Below are positions 21,392-37,500 of a stretch of DNA of 46,798 nt, in pieces (position 1 is the first letter of the stretch; every line of letters starts with the position of its first letter). The position numbers and the translations under genes were made by a program. A model generated the notes under the pieces. The model saw nothing but the letters and a program-made list of their open reading frames with translations. It did not search any database and was not told the origin of the DNA. This DNA comes from Physocladia obscura (Eukaryota > Chytridiomycota > Chytridiomycetes > Chytridiales > Chytriomycetaceae): positions 1 to 46,798 of the forward strand of contig JADGJH010000011.1 of NCBI GenBank assembly GCA_027596945.1, given 5' to 3'.

Positions 21392-23014
21392 ATGGGAAAC
21401 AATGATTGGAGGATTGGTTTGGAGATGGAAAGAGAAGAAAGCGACGCGAGAAGAGAGAGTGATCTTGAAGCGACAGAAGCAGATGAATTGGATTCTCTTC
21501 ATCATTTTTTGCCAAGCAACTCGGACGAAAGAGACTGTGACCTTGAATCTGAAACCAGCAACGATACAACACTGCCACTGCTGTCAAATTTGGTTGATGA
21601 GCATGACCAAAATGAAAATCAAAATTACTCTCTTGTGGCACAGCATGAAATGGTCTTTACTCAGGTACCGCCTGCGGCACTCAATCCGCGCATGGATCTT
21701 GAGCATGAGAGTCGCGTGTATCTCGAAGGCCGCGTTGTCGAAGGTTTTGTTGCAGCTGACGGAACGCTTGTCTTTGTCGTCGATGCAAATGGTCGCGTAG
21801 TCAATAATGTATCCCTTCAACAGATTGAAAATTTCATAAACAATTGCAACAGCAATACCGAAGGTGGCAGTATTGAAAATATCAATTATGCGTGGCCGCC
21901 CGTCGATCGTGCTGCTGTTTCGCAGCTGCAGCGTCGATATCCGCGTTCGTTCCACATGGCAACACTTCAAATGGGCAATATTGGCAATGCTGAGACAACA
22001 ATTCTCCAGTCTCTCGAACGAAATGAACGCGATGTCGATTCGCAACGTTTGGTCAGTGAAATTGTTGATCAAGTACTACAAGAAGTATTTTCTAATAATA
22101 CTATCCACTCAAGAAGCACTACGCCAGAAATGAGCATATTCAATCGACAACAAAATTTTGTTGGTGGCAGTGAAGACGCAATAGCAACACCAGCTTCTTC
22201 GACAACTGCAATAACTCCTGGCACAATTTCATTCAGAACTTTTCAAGACAATATGCTAGAACTTCCGAATTTAACAACGTTTTTTCGAACATTTCATTCG
22301 CCAACAAATATTCCTTCATCACCTGCATTTGCGTTCGATCCACGAATCAATTTTGTTCAATTTTTGAGAAATGGAACCAACAGCAATGTTGGTGATTTTA
22401 TTGCAGCCATTGGGCTTACAGGAGTCAATGCTTGGACTCCTATGAATTATGCGTCTGATATTGGTATAGATGAAAGGATTGATGACCGTGGCGATAGTGG
22501 TGCTAGTGGTGGTATTATTGAAACAAGTACACTTGCAGAGCTGGCGACCCGACCTGTCGCAGTCGTTACACGGCGGGTTCACGACGGCAGAAACAATAAC
22601 GACGTAGATCAATCAATTACAATCCAAACGCCTTTGTTTGAATGGTTGCTGACGCGAAATCTTTTGGATGTGAATGGAAATATTGTTCAGATCAACGAGG
22701 AATTTTATCGGCGGTACGCGGTGAACGACGAAATTAGGCTTCATCACATAAGAGCATCTGCCAATCCGGAGCTGTGTGGATTTGATGTGCCGGGTAGTAG
22801 CAACGGAGGCGGGTTAGAACTGGTGTTGCTTGGTTTGGACAGTGATGGAAATGAACGAACTGGAAACGTGGTGGTCGGAATTGAGGAAAATGTGACTTTG
22901 CGGAGTCGAGAAGGTGTTGGAAATCGAGAAAGCTTAGAATTTGAAAGAGACGAGGAAGTGTCTTGTGCTGTCTTGGCTGTGTCAGAGATGCTTTTTTTTT
23001 CTCAAAGTCGTTGA
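21392..23014 (+). CDS. acidic single-exon protein, function unknown
   Basis: Not recognised. A 540-residue intronless frame starting MGNNDWRIGLEMEREESDAR, unusual in a window where most genes have several introns. The first 90 residues are strongly acidic. A compact part reads ESRVYLEGRVVEGFVAADG then LVFVVDANGRVVNNVSLQQI, beta-rich in character. The C-terminal part has TPLFEWLLTRNLLDVNGNIV and EEFYRRYAVNDEIRLHHIRA, which look like a folded domain. No membrane segments or zinc motifs are seen. The frame is open 21 bases further upstream, but the first ATG is 21392. The next gene starts 35 bp after the stop. The preceding 21149-21390 is T-rich and has no exon. Confidence 0.65.
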   Translation: MGNNDWRIGLEMEREESDARRESDLEATEADELDSLHHFLPSNSDERDCDLESETSNDTTLPLLSNLVDEHDQNENQNYSLVAQHEMVFTQVPPAALNPRMDLEHESRVYLEGRVVEGFVAADGTLVFVVDANGRVVNNVSLQQIENFINNCNSNTEGGSIENINYAWPPVDRAAVSQLQRRYPRSFHMATLQMGNIGNAETTILQSLERNERDVDSQRLVSEIVDQVLQEVFSNNTIHSRSTTPEMSIFNRQQNFVGGSEDAIATPASSTTAITPGTISFRTFQDNMLELPNLTTFFRTFHSPTNIPSSPAFAFDPRINFVQFLRNGTNSNVGDFIAAIGLTGVNAWTPMNYASDIGIDERIDDRGDSGASGGIIETSTLAELATRPVAVVTRRVHDGRNNNDVDQSITIQTPLFEWLLTRNLLDVNGNIVQINEEFYRRYAVNDEIRLHHIRASANPELCGFDVPGSSNGGGLELVLLGLDSDGNERTGNVVVGIEENVTLRSREGVGNRESLEFERDEEVSCAVLAVSEMLFFSQSR

Positions 23015-23049
23015 ACCTTTTTATTAATTAATTGATACATTGACAAACA

Positions 23050-24127
23050 ATGAGCTTTGGAGAACGGCTCCAGCCGAATGCAGAGCAGCTACAAACAATC
23101 TACTTTATTTGCGGTTACTCAGTCGGCATTGCAATCGTGAGTGTTCATTTAGCCTGCTTCCAATTCCGCATCCTTAACAATGGCAGTTAAATTAACGGCC
23201 AATCTATTAGCTATGGTCTATGCCTATTATAAAATACGTGCTCTGGCCTTTCAAAGTTTTTACAGGTACTGACTGACCAACTGTTGCAAATTTAATCACC
23301 GTTGTTGACCGTTTGATCCAGTTGCTCTCCACGAGTTTGGCCATGCCGCCGTCGGAACATGCACTGGCGCTAGAGTAGAAAGCATAACTGTTGATCCTGA
23401 TGAAGGCGGCCTGGTTTGTGCTTTCCTGCTATTTGTTTATGGTTCTGATTTTCTCACAGACGAGAATGAGGGGAGGAAACCAGTATCTCAGTTTACCAGC
23501 AGGTAATTGACAAATTATTTATTCAAAATGCAATACGTGCATGGAATGTTTCGGGGAAATCTGATTGCGTGTCAAATTAAAACAACTTTCCTTTCGTGGC
23601 TCTCGGAAATTATCTCATCTTTTTTTCGTCTAGGATACTTGAGCAGTTCATTTTTCGGAGCACTGATGATATTCTGCGGGTTCAATTTGGTTGCTTCAAA
23701 AATTGCGGCTGTCTTTGTTTGCGTTTGTATGCTCGCAACTCTGTTTTGGGGTATGTTAATTACTTTGCTTATACATAATTTCTGATTCCAAATATCAGCA
23801 AAAAATTGGCTAACGCGAGGTATAACGGTTGTTTTTATCGGAATAATTGCGCTACTATGGTGGCTTCCCGTTGGAAATGGAGATGCGCTTCGATATTTCA
23901 TCCTTTTTTTGGGTACGATGAGTGCATTGTATTCAGTGTGGGATATTTTGGAGGACTTAGTTTTCCGTAAGGTTAACGAAAGTGACGCTTCTGCATTCAG
24001 TCGTATTTTTTGCAATGGAAGAATTCCTGCGCAATTTTGGGGACTTGTTTGGTTTCTTATAGCCCTTCTTTTTCTTGTTGCTGCTGTTTTAGCAGGTCTT
24101 TATGTGTTCAAGAGTAATGGTGAATGA
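23050..24127 (+). CDS. M50B-like membrane metallopeptidase
   Basis: Member of the fungal/plant Peptidase_M50B-like family; substrates are unknown. Exons 23050-23136, 23211-23265, 23322-23413, 23460-23502, 23634-23750 and 23799-24127 sum to 723 nt (240 residues). The active-site helix is ALHEFGHAAVGTCTGAR, an HExxH zinc motif, preceded by LWSMPIIKYVLWPFKVFTV and followed by ITVDPDEGGL joined to TRMRGG. The rest is mostly membrane helices (SSFFGALMIFCGFNLVASK, ITVVFIGIIALLWWLPVG, LVWFLIALLFLVAAVLAGLY), with the family block DLVFRKVNESDASAFSRI between them. Length and order fit the family. The start codon follows the upstream stop by 35 bp and begins MSFGERLQPNAEQ. Confidence 0.9.
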
Positions 24128-24170
24128 AAGTTTCTTGTTTCTGGACAAAAAAAATTATTAAACAAACGGA

Positions 24171-28537
<4,367 letters not shown>

Positions 28538-28576
28538 TGAAAATATTAAGTTTTTGTGAAAATCTCTGAAAAACAC

Positions 28577-31500
28577 ATGCAGCAGCAACAGCTGGAACTT
28601 CCACAGCGAAAAAGGGTATTTATTAAATGGTTTCCTGGTTTCATTTTTTCACTTGGAAATACGCAGAAATCGGGAGATGTTCTTCCTGGACTCATAGATC
28701 AATCAAACAAAAAGGTTTGTTCAACTGTGTCATTTCTGACTTGATGAACACTTTCAGAAAAACATTTTACCAACCGGAACACGCGGACGATCATGGGCTA
28801 AAGATGTTTCTTTAATTCCAAAAGCCATAACTGCTTCTGAAAGTCCATTGGCGATGTTTAATCGAATGCAGCATACTTTGTTACAGCCACTTTCGGAAGG
28901 TGTTCATTAATACAAATTTGATGCTGGGCATTAAAATTTTCCCACAAGATTTCACAGATCAAGCATCTTCACACGAATATAGGCTGCAAAGTCTTGGGCT
29001 TAACGAAAAAAAGTTTGCTGCAGGAAAGTCTGGGATTGCAGTAACTTCAGCTGCATTATCGCGAAGTGGAGATAAAGGTGTGAAAAAAGATAAAGAGCAT
29101 TTCAGGACCACGTTGGTCAATATTGTTATGTATGAAGATGTTTGATTATTATTTTTTGCACATAATACTTATTTTCGAAAAACTTAGGCAAAATTCATCA
29201 CAATCAATTGCCAGTTTACTCGCAAATAATGAGTTCCAGGCTCACGAATCTGAGAAGGACACTATGGTCTGAAACTTTATTTTCGCCATCATCTGATTTT
29301 CCTATCTTTTTTAGCAACGCTATTACTATTATATATCAAATGGTATTGATACACAGCATGTGGCCGAGATGGAAGATGAATGGCTTTCAAATGTTCTAAG
29401 TCTGCTTTCAGAAAACCTGAAAACGCATCATAAAGTAACTGTATTTTCTTTGTCAAACGAAATGAGAGACGATTACCATATGAGTGTCAAGAAAGCAATA
29501 GGTTTGAAAAAAAGGCAAAAAAAAAAACAAAAAAACAAACAAACAGAAAAAGACTTAAATTACAAATTCCACCTACTAGTTGATTTTGTTTTGAAGGACC
29601 ATCGGCAAAAAAATGACCAAAACGAAAATGATGAAAACAACCAATTTAGCTTTGTGAAGTAATTGCGACTCCTATTCATCACGCTTTAATTTTTTCTCAC
29701 AGGATACGGCAGTCGACACAAAATTGGTCACAGTCGTTTGCGCAATCACAGGAAAAAATTAAATCGAGTCTTCTTATTGTGAATCCAACATTTGCAGGAA
29801 TTTTGAAAACATGGAGCAGTTTCAAAGACATACGTTTATTCGACATTGAGTCTATCCTAACAAAAGGAAGCGCCTTCGAACTTCGAACATTTAAAACAAT
29901 GATGACGCAAAAACTTGAGAAAGCTCATGAGAAAATGATGACAATGTTGGTAGTTTTATGATTATTTTTATTTTATTTTATTTTGCTGTTATTTTTGGAT
30001 ATTTGCTGAATAATTTTGAAGTTGGTACCCAGCTATTTTGAATGTATTTTATCAAGGCAGCAAAAAAAACGAATGGTCATCGGTGCAAACAGAGCGATTA
30101 GAAAGTTTCTTCAAAACAGTTTCACTTATTTTATCAGATCAGCTGAGATACATTGTTAAAGAGTCAGTAAAAGATTTTGTGGGCATGTTCGATGGCTCTG
30201 TTATAACCGCAGCAAAACGCGTCGATGGCGGAAAACCCCTCCAATTCTCCGTGAAAATGATTTTAGACGACGAACAAATTAAATTTGAGCCAAATACCTC
30301 AGATATTCTAAGCACAGTTGAAAATTTGTTCGATATTTTGCTTACTGCGACGGATCGAATTCCAAAAATTGAGACTCAATTGTTTTCAAATGGAGCAGCA
30401 ACAACTAACATCAATAACAGTAAACTTGTTACAATGACAATGAAACCGGATCAATGTATCAGAGTTGCATTTGAGTCAACACTTCCTGTATTTACAGAAA
30501 ACGCGAGAAAATCTTTGCGTACAAATCTCCAAAGACTATTTGAGGCACCAACCGCATATATAAACGAATATGATCGCCATAAGCCATTAATAAGTCGGTC
30601 TCTCGATACAGAAGTTTCCGAATTTCTTAAAGTTGAAGACCACACCCATGACCATTTGGCTGATGCAAGTATTTAATTATTTGACGTTCACCCCTTTAAG
30701 CGATCAAACAGGAAGTAAAAAAATATAGATATACAGCAACACAAATTAGCAGTGCCTATCCGCACGTTGTGGGATTTCCTCTGGTTGAACTTCATTGTGA
30801 CGAATTGATCCACGAATTGTCAGATAGAGCAATGCAGCTAGCAAATCGCATTCTAGATAGAATGGCTGTAGACAATAGAATTTCCAATCAACAGTAATAT
30901 CTTATCAAAATCCGTTCTCTATTATTAATTAACTATTTAGGATTTGCCAATCATTTGAAGCAATGGCAGCCAATTTATTATCAATTCCAAACACTGTTTC
31001 AGAAATGGTCAACTTGCAAAAATGTCTTGACACGAGCAGAACGACATCGATGAAAGCTCTTGATGAAGCTGTTGATGAAGCGAAAAAAAGGCATGCCATT
31101 GAGTAAATTTCCTGATTTATATTCTAAAATAATCACGGTAGACTTAATTTCATGATTTCGTACGCCGACCTCAAAAAAGACGACTGCGACTTGAATAGCA
31201 TATTATTTAGTTGGCCGCAAAGAATCATTCCGATATTTGTAGACGGCGATAATATTTTACAAAAATCTAGGCAATCTATACAAGAAGAACTTAAAACCCG
31301 AAGAGAGAAATTATTTATCGAAGTTGATGGATATGCGAAGCAAATTGATGAATACCATACTTTTTCAGACTATACAGAACTGACTAGATATCTCAAATCT
31401 GCTCAAAAACTGCAAAGTAAAATGGACAACGTAAATGAGCGGATAATTGGATTTAATGGAGAAGAAGTAATGTATGGCTGGGAAGTAACTCCTTTTCCAG

Positions 31501-34500
31501 TTTTGGCTGAAGCAATATCCGGGTTGTCTCCGTTTTTGAGTGCTTACCAAACTTCGGTAGATTTCCAACGGTGCTACCATCTTTGGATGACCGGTCCGTT
31601 TTTAAAATTAGATCCTGAAGTTGTAGAAGCAGAAGTTTCAAATATGTGGCGAACAATGTTTAAGCTGGCTTCTGTCTTTGAAAATGACCCATGCCCATTG
31701 GAAATTTGCGAAATTACCAAAGAGCAACTTGAAAGATTCAAAGTACATTTACCTTTGATCAGTACACTTTGTAATCCAGGTTTAAGAGATAGGCATTGGA
31801 AGGATATCTCGCAGGTTGTCGGGTTTAGATTCCAACCAGATGAAAGTACAAGCTTGAACTACGTACTTGAACGAAACTTATCAGAGTATATGGATCAACT
31901 TGAAAGAATCAGCTCAGTTGCAACAAAAGAATACTCATTTGAAAAGGCTTTACAAAAAATGTACTCAGAATGGCAAGCTGTCGAACTCGGAACAATTGAT
32001 TATAGAGATACAGGCACTCAAATTCTTTGCAGCTTGGACGAAATTCAAACATTGTTGGATGACCATATAGTCAAAACACAGACAATGAGAGGGTCGCCAT
32101 TTATTAAGTCGTTTGAAGAAGAAGCTCGTTCATGGGAAGAGCGTCTCGTCACAATTCAAGTTTGACTATATTATAAAATTTAACCAACCTGACATATTTT
32201 TTAGGAAATTCTAGACGAGTGGCTCAAAGTACAATCAACATGGTTGTATCTTGAACCAATTTTCAGCTCTGAAGATATTATGCGTCAAATGCCAGCCGAA
32301 GGAAAGCGGTTTACATTGGTAAACAAAACATGGAAAGATGTTATGGCACATACAGCCCTGGATCGTCGAGTCCTTTACGTTACAGCACTTCCTGGCTTGT
32401 TGGACAAGCTAAAAGAAAGTAATAGTGACCTTGAGTTAATTCAGAAGGGGCTAAATCAATATCTTGAGCTAAAGAGATTGTTCTTTCCAAGGTTTTTCTT
32501 TTTGTCGAACGACGAAATGTTGGAAATTTTGTCAGAAACTCGAGATCCCACGCGTGTTCAGCCTCATCTGAAGAAATGTTTTGAGGGTATAAATAGTCTT
32601 GAATTTGACGAAAAACTGGATATAAAAGGAATGTATAGCTCCCAAAAGGAATATATTAAATTTACTGGAAATGTTTCAACTTCAGAAGCAGCAGGTTCAG
32701 TTGAGAAGTGGCTTTTGGATGTTGAGCGAATGATGTTAGTCAGTTTACGAGAAGTTTGTGCAAGAGCCAATGAATCATATAAAGACACGGCCCGAGAAAA
32801 ATGGGTTCTTGAATGGGCCGGACAAGTTGTTATTGGCGTCAGCTCAATTTATTGGACGAAGGAAGTAGAGTTTGTTCTGAATGAAGGAAAGCAAAACGGC
32901 CTTAAAAAGTATCTGGAACTCAGTTCAGAGCGATTGGGTAAGATTGTTGAACTTGTACGAGGAAATCTCACAAAGCTTGGACGTATTTCTCTGGAGGCTT
33001 TGGTTGTGGTAAGTTTGATTTCATCGACTTTCTCTTTTTTTTATTTAAACAAATCATTTTAAGATCGATGTTCATGCTCGTGATGTCATTGCAAAATTAG
33101 ACGAAGAAAATGTATCGTCAGTTACTGAATTCGGATGGTTGAGCCAGCTCCGATACTACTTTGAAAAGGAGACGGGAATTATCGTCAAGATGATTAATTC
33201 GGTTCAAAAATACGGATATGAATACTTAGGAAATACAGGTCGTCTAGTTATAACGCCACTTACAGATAGATGCTACAGAACTTTATTTGGCGCCTTGCAG
33301 CTGAATTTAGGTGGTGCACCGGAAGGTCCAGCAGGTTAAAATTTTGTTCTCCGTATGTCCTATTTTTGGCTTATAAACTTGATAGGAACTGGCAAAACTG
33401 AGTCTGTAAAAGATTTGGCTAAAGCGTTAGCGATGTTTTGTGTTGTTTATAATTGCTCTGATGGTTTAGATTATATTGCAATGGGGAAATTTTTCAAAGG
33501 TTTAGCTTCTGCTGGAGCTTGGGCATGCTTTGATGAATTCAATCGAATTGACTTGGAAGTTTTATCTGTGGTAGCACAACAAATTTTAACAATTCAGAGA
33601 GCAAAGGCGGCAAGATTAGAAACATTTGTATTTGAAGGAACTGAACTGAATTTGAACCCCGTGTGTAACTGCTTTATCACCATGAATCCTGGATACGCAG
33701 GGAGATCTGAACTTCCAGACAATTTAAAAGCTTTATTCAGGTTTATTCTCTTCTGAGAAAAGAAGAAATTTATTTTCTTTATATAAATACTGACTACAAT
33801 AATATAGACCTGTTGCCATGATGGTTAAGCTGTCTATCACCTTTGTTTCATAGTTAATATAATAATTTAACCTTTCTTTCAGGTACCTGACTACACACTA
33901 ATATCTGAAATATCGTTGTATTCTTTTGGATTCATGAATGCAAGAAGCTTGGCAGTGAAAATTGTGGCCACATATCGTCTTTGTTCTGAACAACTGTCAT
34001 CGCAAGATCACTATGATTATGGAATGCGAGCAGTCAAATCTGTTTTATCAGCTGCCGGTGCGCTGAAACTTAAATACCCAAATGAAAATGAGAATATTTT
34101 GCTTCTTCGTTCTATAATGGACGTCAACTTGGCAAAATTCTTATCCCAGGATATACCTCTTTTTAGAGGAATAACAGCTGACTTGTTTCCAGGAGTAGCT
34201 TTACCAACGCCTGACTATGAGCGTTTGATAAATTGCATTCAAAGTAATTGCGATCGAATGAATTTGCAAAATGTTCCAGCATTTCTCGAGAAAATTTTGC
34301 AAATTTATGAAATGATGCTGGTGAGACATGGATTCATGGTTGTTGGCGAGTCTTTTTCAGGAAAAACAGCAGCGTATCGAGTTCTTCAAAGTGCTTTGAC
34401 AGATTGCGCAAAACTTTCTCCTGATACAGATGTTAAAGTGCTGGTTACAGTTTTGAACCCAAAATCCATTACAATGGGGCAGTTGTATGGACAATTTGAT

Positions 34501-37500
34501 CCAGTCACACATGAATGGTCAGATGGTGTTTTGGCTTTAACGTTTAGAACATTTGCATCTGCCCAAACTCCGGAACGAAAATGGCTAATTTTTGATGGCC
34601 CTGTTGATGCAATTTGGATTGAAAATATGAACACTGTCCTTGATGACAACAGAAAACTGTGTCTTAATAGTGGAGAAATTATTCAATTATCGTCTACAAT
34701 GAGTATGATTTTTGAAGTTCGAGATCTTGCAGTTGCATCACCAGGTTTTAAAATAATTTCGCTTCTGCACAATTTTTTTAAGAAACTTTTTTTTTGTAGC
34801 AACTGTGAGCCGTTGTGGAATGATTTACATGGAACCACACCGTTTGGGATGGAGAGATACTTTGGTTGTTTCTTGGATGAAAAGAAATCTCCTTCAATCA
34901 CCAGAGCAGAAATTGGTTTTAACAATGATTGATTGGTTGGTTCAGCCGTTAATGACATTAATTCGAAGAGATCTTAGAGAACTTTCCGAGACATTGGACA
35001 CAAATTTGGCTGTTTCAATGCTCAATATCCTCGAAAGTTTGATTGATGATAGTCAAATTAGTCTTACAAACAAGATTTTGCAAGGATATTTTTTATTTTC
35101 TGTTGTATGGTCAATTGGTGCCAGTGTCAATGATAAAGGCAGGGAGACTTTTAATCAATTTTTCCGGTCAGTGTTAATCGGTGGAGATCAAAGATATCCA
35201 GTACCAGCCGGATTTGAACTAGAAGCTAAATTTCCAGACGGAAATTCAAGTGGATCGGTATATGACTTCGTATTTGATAAAATTGACGGCGGAAAATGGT
35301 GCCCATGGTTGGAAACTATTGATTCGAACTTCACAATTGCGCCAAAAGCAAAATATGACGATATAATGGTCCCAACTCTTGACACAGTGCGATATTCATT
35401 CTTGCTAAAAACTTTAGCAACACATAATAAGCCTGTATTATTTGTTGGACCAACTGGAACCGGAAAGTCAATGTATGTTCGTGACACATTAGTCAATGGA
35501 CTTTCGAAAGACATTTATATTCCAACGTTTGTCACGTTTTCAGCTCAAACATCTGCGAATCAAACACAGAATATAATTGAGTCAAAAATGGACAAACGAC
35601 GGAAGGGAATATTTGGACCTCCGCTTGGTAAAAAGAGTGTAATATTTGTGGATGATTTAAATATGCCAGCTCGTGAAACGTATGGTGCCCAACCACCAAT
35701 TGAGCTTTTGAGACAATGGATGGACCATGGAGGTTGGTACAATTTGGCTGAGAATTCAATGCAGGAGTTCGTTGATATTCAATTCGTTGGGGCAATGGGT
35801 CCACCTGGAGGAGGCCGTAATCCTGTGACATCACGAGTTAGTATTTCAATTTTCATAAATGCTGTTTTTTAAATTTTAAATAACAGTTTTTGCGGCACTT
35901 CAATACAATTACGATCACTAATTTTGATGATTCAACTTTGGACCGCATCTTTAGAACAGTTCTTGACTGGCATTTTGCCAAAGGCTTCTCGTCAGATATT
36001 TCAAGTCTCTCAAAGAATATTATTGATGCCACAAGAGACATTTATAGATCTTCAATGGATAACCTACTCCCAACACCAAGAAAGTCTCATTACACTTTTA
36101 ACCTTCGTGATTTTGCAAGAGTAATTCAAGGTATTCTTCTTGCTCGAAGTGAGTATTTTGGAGAAGTCTCGAAGATATTACGTCTTTGGCAGCATGAAGT
36201 TTATAGAGTATTCTATGATCGTTTGATTGATGATGAAGATCGAGAATGGCTGTTCAAGAAGTGTCAAGAAGTTTGCAAAACGAAATTCAATCAAGAATTT
36301 ATTAACGTATTTCGTAAATACGATTCAGATTCTGACGGAGTTGTTACAGATGAAAATCTTCGCAGTTTAATGTTTGCAACTTTTTACACTGCAAAAGATG
36401 CGAATAGAATCTATAATGAAATTGAAGACCTGAATGAACTATCAAATTTTATGGACAAGCAATTGAGTGATTATAATGCCATGAGCAAGAAACCTATGGA
36501 TTTGGTCATGTTTAGATTTGCAATCGAACATATTTCCCGAATCAGTAGAGTGCTACTTCAGCCAAGAGGAAACATTTTATTAGTTGGCGTTGGAGGCAGT
36601 GGACGCCAAAGTTTGACCAGAATGGCAGCATTTGTTGCTGAATATGATGTATTTCAAGTAGAAATTGCCAAAAATTATGGGCTTGAAAATTGGCATGATG
36701 ATTTAAAGAAAATTTTTCGTTCTGCTGGTGGCCTGGGAAAGCAGACAATTTTTTTGTTTTCAGACACTCAAATTCAACAAGAAGCATTCCTTGAAGAAAT
36801 CAATAATGTTTTGAACTCGGGCGAGGTTCCAAATCTGTATGCACAAGATGAAAAGCAAGAGATTTTCGAAGTCATGAGAAATAACGGAGCTAGAGTTGGA
36901 GAAGCCACGGCGGCCGCTATGTTTCAAATGTTTATTGACAGATGCAGAGAAAATTTACATATTGTTCTATGCATGAGTCCTGTTGGAGAGGCTTTCAGAA
37001 ATAGGTTGCGAAAATTTCCATCCCTCATAAATTGCTGCACAATCGATTGGTTTCGTGATTGGCCAGAGGATGCTTTGGAAATTGTTGCTATTAAATTTTT
37101 GAGTGATGTTGCCATTGATGATTCGATCAGAAGTGCAGTCGTATTCATGTGCAAATACTTCCATGAAAGTGCCAGAAAGCTGTCTGAGACATTTTTAAAG
37201 CAATTGCGCCGCCACAACTATGTAACTCCTACGTCATATTTGGAGCTGATAAAGACATTTAAAAGTTTATTAAGCTTAAAACGATCTGCTGTTCTCAAAC
37301 TGAAATATCGATATGTCAATGGCCTCGAGAAACTTAATTTCGCAAAAGCATCAGTTGCGAAAATGCAAGTTGACTTAGGGAATCTGCAGCCACAATTAAT
37401 TGTTACAAAAGAAGAAACAGACAAAATTATGGTTCAAATAGAAAGAGAATCAAAGGATGTTCTGGAAACAAAGAAGATTGTTCAGGCTGATGAAGAAGTT

